Origin: Ruminococcus sp.
GTDB lineage: Bacteria > Bacillota_A > Clostridia > Oscillospirales > Ruminococcaceae
DNA: 64,000 bases
Direction of reading: 5' to 3'
NCBI RefSeq assembly: GCF_016283395.1
Contig: NZ_JAEEMU010000047.1
Span: 30,953 to 94,952 of the forward strand
Shown here: positions 1 to 7,541 of the stretch, piece by piece
Layout: each line of letters begins with the position of its first letter
How positions within the stretch are numbered: the stretch's first letter is position 1
The notes under the pieces: model-generated
What the model was told of the DNA's origin: nothing
Databases searched by the model: none
The model's input: the letters and a program-made list of their open reading frames with translations, nothing else
Made by a program: the position numbers and the translations under genes

Positions 1-605
1 TCAATATATCCATGCTCGATACCATAAGCGAAAGTCCATGCCTCCATGAGCTTTCCCTCTTCGTCCATTAACGCATTAGTGAAAAGATCGGTGTCCTTAT
101 TGTAGTATATCTCAATAGGATATTTTTTGAATACTTCGATATCGCTGGGAAGCTCGACCTGAAATGAAAACATTACGCCGTCACCATTCTTCGCGCCTGC
201 ACTTGCGATAATAACTCTGAAACCGTTATCTCCTTCGGGAATACATTCAAACATACTTCTTTTGAGGGCCGGACCTGCTTCTGCGATATAGCCTTCGTCG
301 TCCTTGACTAATTTAAGTCTGTCATCTACCTTTACGCTGAATCCTGCATTGTCGTATTTTCCCGTAGCACCGCTTATAGTAACATCTATTGTCCTGACAG
401 GATTAGCCTTGTATTCAGCATAACTAATTATCTGCTGTGTTATATGGATCGAAGGCTTTACAGTTGCCGTTGAAACGTCAAGGTCGCCGAGGTCGTATTC
501 ATCGCCTTTGGCAGCACCTGAAGCAAAAGCCTGTAGAGCTGTTGCAGATACGAGCATTAATGCTGCGGTAGTTGCTGAAATTATTTTCCTGATAATTTTA
601 TTCAT
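1..605 (-). CDS. ScaE-like cohesin protein, 3' end cut by window edge
   Basis: An open frame starts at the ATG at 605 and runs without a stop to base 1, giving 201 codons. A strong AAGGAG lies 9 nt before the ATG. Residues 1-28 form a signal peptide (MNKIIRKI followed by a hydrophobic core ending AFA). The rest aligns by eye with the cohesins of the downstream-encoded ScaE and of the neighbouring 984-residue protein: it shares the opening GDEYDL, the segment KANPVRTIDVTISGA, the DDRLKLV strand and the closing MEAWTFAYGIEHGYI. It lies 26 nt after the 984-residue gene on the same strand, so the two are probably cotranscribed. The C-terminus, which would show a dockerin or a sortase signal, is outside the window. 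The cohesin assignment is firm; the binding partner is inferred. Confidence 0.85.
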   Translation of the reverse strand, partial: MNKIIRKIISATTAALMLVSATALQAFASGAAKGDEYDLGDLDVSTATVKPSIHITQQIISYAEYKANPVRTIDVTISGATGKYDNAGFSVKVDDRLKLVKDDEGYIAEAGPALKRSMFECIPEGDNGFRVIIASAGAKNGDGVMFSFQVELPSDIEVFKKYPIEIYYNKDTDLFTNALMDEEGKLMEAWTFAYGIEHGYI

Positions 606-631
606 TGATCATGCTCCTTTTTGTCAAAAGC

Positions 632-3586
632 TTACTTTCTGTTGAGGAAAGCCTCTATCTCGATGTCGTTGTTTGCTGAGATATATGCATAGTAAGCAAG
701 TACCTTTGATGCGTCTGCCGAGTCGATAAGTCCGTCATTATTTACATCACAGGTAGCCTTTTCCTTTTCGGTAGGCTCTGAGCTGTTAGTAGATAATCTT
801 GCATATATCTTCAGTATTGCAGAAGCGTCAACTGAGTCTATAAGACCGTCACCGTTAGGATCGCCGAGCTTATACTTCTTTCCTGTATCAGGAGTTGTAG
901 TAGTTGTCTGTGCTGTTGTTGTAGCAGTTGATGTCGATGTTGATGTTACAGTTGTTGTAGATGATGCAATTGATGTTTTTGAAGTAGATGTAGTTGATAT
1001 GAGCGTAGTAGTTGTTGTTGTATTTGGTGTTGAAGTTGATGATGTTGTCAGTGTAGGTAATTCTGTTGTAGTAGTTGTTGTTACAGGCTTTGCAGTTGTT
1101 GTAGTAGATGCAATTGATGTTTTTGAAGTTGATGTAGTTGATATGAGCGTAGTAGTTGTTGTTGAAGATATCTTCTTCGTTGTCTCTGTAGGCTTTGAAG
1201 TTGTTGAAGTTGTCTTCTTTGTAGTCTCTGTTGACTTTACAGTTGTTGTGGAAGTTGTAATATCAACGCCGTTAGGACCTGTCCAGTATGAACGATCAGT
1301 AGTTGTTACATCTGTAGATGTTATTGATGTTGTCTCTGTAGTAGAAGTAGTCGTTGTAAAGATCATCCATGTTGTAGTGTTTGTTGATGTTGCAGAAGTA
1401 GTTTTCTTTGTAGTCTCTGTAGGCTTAACAGTTGTTGAAGAAGTTGTCTTCTTTGTAGTCTCTGTTGGCTTAACAGTTGTTGAAGATGTCTTTTTAGTAG
1501 TTTCTGTAGGTTTAACAGTTGTTGAAGAAGATGTCTTTTTAGTAGTTTCTGTAGGTTTAACAGTTGTTGAAGAAGTTGTCTTTTTAGTAGTTTCTGTAGG
1601 TTTAACAGTTGTTGAAGAAGTTGTCTTTTTAGTAGTTTCTGTAGGCTTTACAGTTGTTGAAGTAGTCTTCTTTGTGGTCTCTGTAGGCTTAACAGATGTT
1701 GTAGTTGTGGTAGTCGATTTAGCTGTAGTAGTTGTTGTTGCAGCCGGAATTATTTCAATGCTTTCTATTGATGTTATAACTAAGCTCCAGCGTGCAGTCA
1801 TCATACATTCGATCTTTATGTTGTCGCCCTTTTTCAGAGAATGAAGTGTCTCAAGAACATCTGATGGAACGCCTGATGTTACAAAGGAATAACGGCTGCC
1901 GTCAGTCATGCAGATAACATTGTAATCAAGGCGATCAAAAACACCTGTTATTGTTCTGGCAAACGGTGCGTGAGGATCAGATGTAGTTGTTGTGGAAGTA
2001 ATTGTAGTAGTTGTTGTCTGTGATGAAATTGCAGTAGCTACAGAAGTTATCTTCTTTGTTGTTTCTGTAAGCTTTACAGTTGTTGTAGAGGTTGTAAGAT
2101 AATCATCGTTAGGACCTGTCCAGTAAGAACGATCGGTAGTTGTCGCATCTGTAGTTGATGTTAATGTTGTGTCTAAAATAGTTGTTGATGTTGTCTTCTT
2201 CGTAGTTTCTGTTGGCTGTACAGTTGTTGTAGTTGATGTTGAAGTTGTTTCCACAGGCTTGGAAGTTGTTGTAACTGCAGATGTTGTAGTTGTGGAAGTT
2301 GTACCTGCTGTCTGTGTAGATGTAGTATTTGATAAAGTAGTAGTTGTTGTATTTGTTGTCTTTGAAGTCGAAGTTGTTGTTGTCTCTGTTTTTGATGTAG
2401 TTGATGACAAAGAAATCGAAGTGGACTCCTTTGTAGTTTCTGTAGACTTTACAGTTGTAACAGAAGTTGCCTTTTTTGTAGTTTCTGTAGGCTGTAAAGT
2501 TGTAATTGAAGTGTTCTTCTTTGTAGTCTCTGTAGGCTTTACAGTTGTAGTTGAAGTGTTCTTTTTTGTTGTTTCTGTAGGCTTTACAGTTGTTGCAGAA
2601 GTTGTCTTCTTGGTAGTCTCTGTAGGCTTTACTGTTGTTGCAGAAGTTGTCTTCTTTGTAGTTTCTGTAGGCTGTACAGTTGTAGTTGAAGTGATCTTCT
2701 TTGTAGTTTCTGTAGGCTTTACAGTTGTAGTTGAAGTGTTCTTCTTTGTAGTTTCTGTAGGCTGTACAGTTGTAGTTGAAGTGATCTTCTTTGTAGTTTC
2801 TGTTGGCTGTACAGTTGTAGTTGAAGTGTTCTTCTTTATAATTTCTGTAGGCTTTACAGTTGTAGTTGAAGTTATCTTCTTAGTAGTTTCTGTTGGCTGT
2901 ACAGTTGTCGTGAAAGTAGTAGTTGCCGATGTTGTTTCTGTAGCTGTTGCAGTTGTAGTTGTAGTCTGGCTCTCATCATCTTTTATCTTGATGTAGCCCT
3001 GCTCGATGCCCTTGGTAAACACCCATGCTTCCATATATTTTGAATTTGCCTTGTTGACAATAGAAGCAAACAGGTCATTCTCAGCATCGTATTCTATATT
3101 TACAGGAAAAAGATCTCCAGCCTTCACGTTATCGGGAAGTCTGAGATCAAATGTCCACATTACACCGTTACGGCCGTAATCGCCCGAACCCGCTGTAACA
3201 AGAAAGATGCAATTGTCTTCTTCGGAGAGTTCTGTTCCAAGTCTCTTGATAGCAGGACCGCTCTCAGCTATCATTTCGTCGCGCTCCACGAGCTTCAGTC
3301 TGTCATCATATCTTACATGGATACCTGTAGCTACATACTTCTTGTCAGCATCCTTGATACTCATTTCGATAGACTGAACAGGCGATTTTTTTGCTTCGTC
3401 CAATGAGATCTCGATCTTGCTGAGTGATATTATCGGCTTGACTGTTGATTTCTCAGGATCGATGCCATTGAACTCATACTTGTCTCCTGTTGCGCTTCCT
3501 GCTCCATATGCGCTGAATACCGGTGAAGCACATATAACAGAAAATGCTGCTGTGATTGCTGTCATTTTTTTAAGGATATTATTCAT
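632..3586 (-). CDS. Secreted cohesin-dockerin protein with long Thr/Lys-rich repeat linkers
   Basis: A 984-residue extracellular protein with several modules. Residues 1-30 are a signal peptide. Residues about 33-200 are a cohesin very similar to that of ScaE (both end in the motif VFTKGIEQGYI). Residues about 205-533 and 615-890 are Thr-rich linkers made largely of a VKPTETTKK-like unit, about 20 copies in all. A compact beta-rich domain of roughly 75 residues (about 536-612, FARTITGVFDR... to SIESIEIIP) sits between the linkers; I do not recognise it. Residues about 903-984 are a canonical dockerin with two calcium loops (DPNGDGLIDSVD and DVNNDGLIDSAD). The 11-residue motif TTDRSYWTGPN occurs twice in the linkers. 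There is no sortase signal. Its dockerin shares the DASxxL..YA pattern of ScaB and CttA, so it may dock onto ScaE-type cohesins; this is inference. The plus strand is also open here because of the repeat composition, not because of a gene. Confidence 0.9.
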   Translation of the reverse strand: MNNILKKMTAITAAFSVICASPVFSAYGAGSATGDKYEFNGIDPEKSTVKPIISLSKIEISLDEAKKSPVQSIEMSIKDADKKYVATGIHVRYDDRLKLVERDEMIAESGPAIKRLGTELSEEDNCIFLVTAGSGDYGRNGVMWTFDLRLPDNVKAGDLFPVNIEYDAENDLFASIVNKANSKYMEAWVFTKGIEQGYIKIKDDESQTTTTTATATETTSATTTFTTTVQPTETTKKITSTTTVKPTEIIKKNTSTTTVQPTETTKKITSTTTVQPTETTKKNTSTTTVKPTETTKKITSTTTVQPTETTKKTTSATTVKPTETTKKTTSATTVKPTETTKKNTSTTTVKPTETTKKNTSITTLQPTETTKKATSVTTVKSTETTKESTSISLSSTTSKTETTTTSTSKTTNTTTTTLSNTTSTQTAGTTSTTTTSAVTTTSKPVETTSTSTTTTVQPTETTKKTTSTTILDTTLTSTTDATTTDRSYWTGPNDDYLTTSTTTVKLTETTKKITSVATAISSQTTTTTITSTTTTSDPHAPFARTITGVFDRLDYNVICMTDGSRYSFVTSGVPSDVLETLHSLKKGDNIKIECMMTARWSLVITSIESIEIIPAATTTTTAKSTTTTTTSVKPTETTKKTTSTTVKPTETTKKTTSSTTVKPTETTKKTTSSTTVKPTETTKKTSSSTTVKPTETTKKTSSTTVKPTETTKKTTSSTTVKPTETTKKTTSATSTNTTTWMIFTTTTSTTETTSITSTDVTTTDRSYWTGPNGVDITTSTTTVKSTETTKKTTSTTSKPTETTKKISSTTTTTLISTTSTSKTSIASTTTTAKPVTTTTTTELPTLTTSSTSTPNTTTTTTLISTTSTSKTSIASSTTTVTSTSTSTATTTAQTTTTTPDTGKKYKLGDPNGDGLIDSVDASAILKIYARLSTNSSEPTEKEKATCDVNNDGLIDSADASKVLAYYAYISANNDIEIEAFLNRK

Positions 3587-3614
3587 TATTCTGCCCCCTT
3601 GATTTAATAATTGT

Positions 3615-3643
3615 ATAATATCACAAAAAAATCAAAATTGCAA
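3615..3643 (-). promoter_or_regulatory. Promoter of the cohesin-dockerin operon
   Basis: On the minus strand TTGCAA (3643-3638) is followed after 17 nt by TATTAT (3620-3615). It lies 29 nt before the ATG at 3586 and would drive both cohesin genes. Confidence 0.6.
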
Positions 3644-3649
3644 GTACTT

Positions 3650-5251
3650 TTATGCACTTTTGCTTCGTTTTGTGCTTATCTTGCCCATAAGCGAGACTAT
3701 CAGCCCCAGATAAACTATCCCTCCCACTGACGCAGAAACAGCAATGACCGTAATTTGCGATGCTTCTGCTTTTTTCAGCACAGATGATACCAGATATGCT
3801 GCTCCGCCGCACATTGCTCCAGAATACACAACTTTTCCGAATTGAGCTGCACCAATATGCAATTCGGTCGCTTTTATGTAAGTTCTGACAGATACTATAA
3901 GTATCACAGCATAGCACAGTGAAGTTGACAGTGCTGCACCGTCAACTCCCATAAATGGTATGAGCGCAAGATTTCCTGCCAGCTTTACAGCCGTACCGAG
4001 AAGCATTATTTTCAGCGGCGATGATGTTTTCCCTACTGCCTGTAGCATACTGAAAAGCGGATAGGAAATGCACAGGCATACCATTCCGACCATGAGCCAG
4101 CGCAGCGAGCCAACACAAAAGGCTGCTTCATCTGTTTGCTGAGGGTAGAGAAAGCTTAGCAGTTCGGGAGCAAGCACCGTTATTCCAACTGCCGCCGGTA
4201 TGGCTATGAACGCAGATGTAAGAAGTGCCTGCAATGTGCCGTACTCAAGAGCTTCTCTGTCCTTGTTCTCGTATGCAGCTGTTATGCAGGTAAGTGCGCC
4301 CTTGCCAAGCATATTCGTTACTGACGGCACAAGATTGAATACCGTAAGTGCTATGCCTGCAAACGAACCATATATAAAATAAGGGAACTCTCCCTCCGAA
4401 ACGCCCTCGGGAGCAGTCATGCTGCTGCCAAAATACGATATACAGCCTATTACCGTCCACATATCTATCAATGCAGTAAGATTTGTCACAAGCGCACTAA
4501 CTCCCACGGGAAGAGCTGTTGCCGTAAGCTCGCGTACTATGGCTTTTCTGCTCATGACGAAGCTCTCGCTGCTCCCGGGAGTTTTAGTGAACAGCCTTAC
4601 CGCCCCAAAGAAAAGGGCTGCGCCTGCGGTGGAAAGAGTAACTCCTGCTATGCCTGCCGCCGCAGCTGCGGCGCGTATATCCGTTATATACGGGAAATAT
4701 CCTGTAACGACCTGCGGATTTTCCATAACATATCCGCACAGCAGAAGCCCTGCTGCTGCCTTTACTATTCCCTCGACCACCTGAGAAAATGCCGTAGGGT
4801 ACATATTGCTCATGCCCTCGTAGTAGCCGCGCTCAACTGCTGTTATACAGCCGAAAAGCACCGCAGGAGCTATCATCGCCACAGCAAGCCATGCTTCGGG
4901 ACTTCCTATGCTGTATACACTGAAAGGCTTTGCAAGAAGAAATATGAGCAGGCTGCCAACAAGCCCTGCCAGTGAGAAGATAGTCAACGCGGTTCTGCGG
5001 ACTTTCGCCGCATTGGCATACATACCAAGTGCCGCGCTCTGGGCTGTCATACGTGCGACTGCGGAGCTGAGTCCTGTTACGGTCAAGGAATAAATAGGCA
5101 TGAACAGGCTGTATGCGCAGCTGAAATAGCTCATGCCCACTCCGCCAAGTATATTCGTAAGCGGTATCTTGAAAACCGCTCCAAGCAGTTTCGCCGCCGC
5201 TGCTGATATCATTAGTATTATCGAGCCTTTTATGAAATTCTGCTTTTTCAG
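3650..5251 (-). CDS. SpoVB/MurJ-like polysaccharide or lipid flippase, likely CTG start
   Basis: A polytopic membrane protein of the MOP superfamily (SpoVB / polysaccharide-biosynthesis flippase type), about 533 residues with some 12-14 hydrophobic segments. The usual family N-terminus, KKQxFxKGxxIL followed by LGAxFKIPL, is present only if translation begins upstream of the first ATG (5212). In that frame a CTG at 5251 gives LKKQNFIKGSIILM, and GGGAGG lies 9 nt before it (5261-5266). I therefore place the start at 5251; starting at 5212 would remove the first 13 family residues. In this family such proteins move lipid-linked cell-wall or capsule precursors across the membrane, or act in spore cortex synthesis. 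The gene stands alone between the cohesin operon and a repeat-filled gap. Confidence 0.8.
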   Translation of the reverse strand: MKKQNFIKGSIILMISAAAAKLLGAVFKIPLTNILGGVGMSYFSCAYSLFMPIYSLTVTGLSSAVARMTAQSAALGMYANAAKVRRTALTIFSLAGLVGSLLIFLLAKPFSVYSIGSPEAWLAVAMIAPAVLFGCITAVERGYYEGMSNMYPTAFSQVVEGIVKAAAGLLLCGYVMENPQVVTGYFPYITDIRAAAAAAGIAGVTLSTAGAALFFGAVRLFTKTPGSSESFVMSRKAIVRELTATALPVGVSALVTNLTALIDMWTVIGCISYFGSSMTAPEGVSEGEFPYFIYGSFAGIALTVFNLVPSVTNMLGKGALTCITAAYENKDREALEYGTLQALLTSAFIAIPAAVGITVLAPELLSFLYPQQTDEAAFCVGSLRWLMVGMVCLCISYPLFSMLQAVGKTSSPLKIMLLGTAVKLAGNLALIPFMGVDGAALSTSLCYAVILIVSVRTYIKATELHIGAAQFGKVVYSGAMCGGAAYLVSSVLKKAEASQITVIAVSASVGGIVYLGLIVSLMGKISTKRSKSA

Positions 5252-5400
5252 TATTGACCGCCTCCCATATGCGCCTTAACATAAAATAGTTTTTCACAGA
5301 AATATATGCTGCGTCAGGCTTTTTTATGCAAGCTGAGCCGGCTCGACCGCTTCCACATTGTCTCTCGTACATCGCTTACGGAACAATATGCAGTTCACAC

Positions 5401-5427
5401 GGACGGCGGAACTCGCCCCTACAATTA
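5401..5427. repeat. Short palindromic repeat, copy 1 (degraded)
   Basis: Imperfect palindrome GGACGGCGGAACTCGCCCC followed by TACAATTA. It is the least perfect of five copies in the window. Confidence 0.45.
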
Positions 5428-5490
5428 CGCTCTCTTGCGGACTGACAAAGGCAGCTCCTACAGTGTGTCATTTGGAGTTTATGCGTAATT

Positions 5491-5520
5491 GGCGGACGCG
5501 CAATGCGCGTCCCTACAATT
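5491..5520. repeat. Short palindromic repeat, copy 2
   Basis: Perfect 8-bp arms GGACGCGC/GCGCGTCC around an AAT loop (5494-5512), followed by CTACAATT, the constant flank of the family. Confidence 0.6.
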
Positions 5521-5548
5521 CGGTCATGTTATTTGTACTGTCGTTTAC

Positions 5549-5574
5549 GGGCGAGCGGAACTCGCCCCTACAAT
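5549..5574. repeat. Short palindromic repeat, copy 3
   Basis: Arms GGGCGAG/CTCGCCC around CGGAA, followed by CTACAATC. Confidence 0.6.
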
Positions 5575-5687
5575 CTACTTTCTGCTCACTCGCGGAACGC
5601 CGAGGACACCGTCACTGATGTTTTATACATACTGCCCAACAATCACTGTTTGCCGCTTACTAATTACTATAAAAATCAACGCGGATA

Positions 5688-5716
5688 TTGATTTATTGTA
5701 AATTATGTGTTATAAT
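5688..5716 (+). promoter_or_regulatory. Promoter of the aminotransferase-trpS operon
   Basis: TTGATT (5688-5693), 17 nt, TATAAT (5711-5716). It lies 51 nt before the ATG at 5768. Confidence 0.65.
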
Positions 5717-5767
5717 GTAAATTGGACTGATTATAGTTATCAAACAGACGAAAGGCTGGTTTTTATC

Positions 5768-6961
5768 ATGGATTATAAATTCTCAGACAAGGTCAGCAAG
5801 CTCCAGGCTTCTGCAATCAGAGAAATCCTCAAGTTCACTTCCGATCCTGAGGTAATCTCCTTCGCAGCAGGCAACCCTGCTCCCGAAGCTTTCCCTAAGG
5901 AAAGGATCGCTGAGATCTCTGCTGATCTTCTCAAAAACGACCCTATTCTTGCACTCCAGTACAGCGTCACTGAGGGCTATACTCCCCTGCGTGATTTCCT
6001 TAAAGGCTGGATGACAGAAAAGAATTGCTTCCACAAGGAATTTGACGACCTTATCATTACATCAGGCGGTCAGCAGGCTAACGAGCTTTCATGTAAGGTA
6101 CTGCTCAACGAGGGCGATACTCTCCTCTGCGAGTCACCAAGCTTTATAGGTTCGCTCAACGCTTTCCGCTCATACAATGTCAACCTTGTTGGCGTGGAAA
6201 TGGATGATGACGGTATTGATCTTGAAAAGCTTGAAGATGTCCTCAAAAAAGACAAGAATGTCAAGCTCCTCTATCTTATCCCGAATTTCCAGAACCCAAC
6301 AGGCAAGACTATGTCTCTGGAAAAGCGCAAGGCTGTCTACGAACTTGCCTGCAAGTATGACTTCATTATCCTTGAGGACGACCCTTACGGCGAGCTCCGC
6401 TTTGAGGGAGAAAACGTTCCCTGCATAAAGAGCTTCGACACCGAGGGAAGAGTTATCTACTCAAGCACATTCTCAAAGATAATCTCATCAGGTTTCAGAA
6501 CAGGCTACTGCTCTGCTCCTGCTCCTATCATACAGAAAATGGTAGTCTGCAAGCAGGTTTCCGATGTTCACTCAAATGTGTGGGCACAGGTGGTTTCCCA
6601 CAGATTTATGACAACTGTTGACAGAGATGCTCATTTCAAAAAGCTCCGCGCTATATACAAGGAAAAATGTGACCTTATGTGCGGATACATCGACAACGAA
6701 TTCTCAAAGAAGATACACTATACAAAGCCCCAGGGCGGTCTGTTCGTATGGTGCGACCTTCCTGAGAACTGCGATATGAACGACTTCTGCAAGAAGGCTG
6801 TTCAGCAGTACAAGATCGCTGTTGTACCGGGCAACTCTTTCAGCATAGACCAGAACGAGATCAGTCACTCGTTCCGTCTTAATTATTCAACACCTACAAA
6901 CGAGCAGATAAAGAAGGGTATGGATATCCTTGCCCGTATGACAAGAGAAATGCTCGACTAA
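5768..6961 (+). CDS. PLP-dependent class I/II aminotransferase (2-aminoadipate-type)
   Basis: A 397-residue fold-type I aminotransferase of the 'PLP-dependent aminotransferase family' group that includes 2-aminoadipate transaminases and the MocR catalytic domain. Visible hallmarks are FAAGNPAPEAFP near the N-terminus, the ITSGGQQA cofactor phosphate region, YLIPNFQNPTG, the LEDDPYGELR segment with the PLP-contacting Asp/Tyr, YSSTFSKIISSGFRTGY with the Schiff-base Lys, and a C-terminal RLNYS arginine motif. The frame is open from 5705, but the ATG at 5768 preceded by GAAAGG fits the family start (MDYKFSDKVSKLQ). It is followed after 35 nt by an unknown gene and trpS, probably as one operon. 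The exact substrate cannot be told from sequence. Confidence 0.88.
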   Translation: MDYKFSDKVSKLQASAIREILKFTSDPEVISFAAGNPAPEAFPKERIAEISADLLKNDPILALQYSVTEGYTPLRDFLKGWMTEKNCFHKEFDDLIITSGGQQANELSCKVLLNEGDTLLCESPSFIGSLNAFRSYNVNLVGVEMDDDGIDLEKLEDVLKKDKNVKLLYLIPNFQNPTGKTMSLEKRKAVYELACKYDFIILEDDPYGELRFEGENVPCIKSFDTEGRVIYSSTFSKIISSGFRTGYCSAPAPIIQKMVVCKQVSDVHSNVWAQVVSHRFMTTVDRDAHFKKLRAIYKEKCDLMCGYIDNEFSKKIHYTKPQGGLFVWCDLPENCDMNDFCKKAVQQYKIAVVPGNSFSIDQNEISHSFRLNYSTPTNEQIKKGMDILARMTREMLD

Positions 6962-6996
6962 AAAAGAAAAAATTACTTTGAAAGGAAATTTTTATT

Positions 6997-7527
6997 ATGC
7001 CAAACAGAATGACCGACAGATATAATGTCACACAGAAATACCTTATGACAAGAGGACAGGCTCTCAACTTCCCTGCTGAGTACTTCGATTCTTTCAGCAA
7101 GCTCAAGAAAACTGACGTTTTCGGCGTTGTTATCGATATCCCTATGTCATCAGAAGTTCTTACAACTATGGTATGTTTCATCAACGGTGCTGCTAACATC
7201 TACTTCAACAACGGCGGCGAGTACACAGGAGCTTCACAGAAGTACAGAAACCTCGTTCAGGCTGCACATACTCTCGTTGCCAACGCTGGTCAGCTCCTTC
7301 CTAAATGTGAAAAGACAAAGCGTTTTGACCTTCCTAAGGGCAGAACAAACAAGATATTCCTTCTCACTAAGAGCGGCGTATATATGACAGAACTCAAAGC
7401 AGGTCTTATACCTGAGACAGAGCCTGAGCTCCGTTCTTTCTATGTGCTCTATCAGCGCGTTCTCAGCGAGATCAGAAGCTGCCAGCTCAAGGACGAGGCT
7501 GACAGAAGAAATGCTGCTACTAAGTAA
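6997..7527 (+). CDS. Uncharacterised 176-residue protein
   Basis: I do not recognise this soluble protein. A good AAAGGA lies before the ATG. There is no signal peptide or membrane segment. It is basic in the middle (KCEKTKRFDLPKGRTNKIF) and ends in a charged helix (QLKDEADRRNAATK). A mixed alpha/beta make-up with the pattern FGVVIDIP...TTMVCFINGAANIYFNNGGEY suggests a folded enzyme-like or binding domain. It sits between an aminotransferase and trpS, 14 nt before the latter, so it is cotranscribed with translation-linked genes. Codon use matches its neighbours, and it is clearly a real gene. Confidence 0.75.
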   Translation: MPNRMTDRYNVTQKYLMTRGQALNFPAEYFDSFSKLKKTDVFGVVIDIPMSSEVLTTMVCFINGAANIYFNNGGEYTGASQKYRNLVQAAHTLVANAGQLLPKCEKTKRFDLPKGRTNKIFLLTKSGVYMTELKAGLIPETEPELRSFYVLYQRVLSEIRSCQLKDEADRRNAATK

Positions 7528-7541
7528 GGAGAATCACACTA

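Larger units (their letters stand above)
5275..5687. other. Intergenic region filled with palindromic repeats, no gene
   Basis: About 410 bases with no credible gene. It holds three members of a small palindrome family (5401-5427, 5491-5520, 5549-5574), each ending in CCCTACAA. It also holds a segment around 5367-5400 (cgtacatcg then acaat) that recurs near 45500. The short open frames here have no family features and overlap one another. Confidence 0.6.

Noticed and set aside
999..2996. Long plus-strand open frames (999-1844 and 2169-2996) rich in Val
   Set aside because: They are the reverse strand of Thr-codon repeats (GTT/GTA triplets) and have no RBS, no fold pattern and near-pure Val content.
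5306..5701. Several overlapping short plus-strand frames between the flippase and the aminotransferase
   Set aside because: They run through palindromic repeats, lack RBSs and have no family features.
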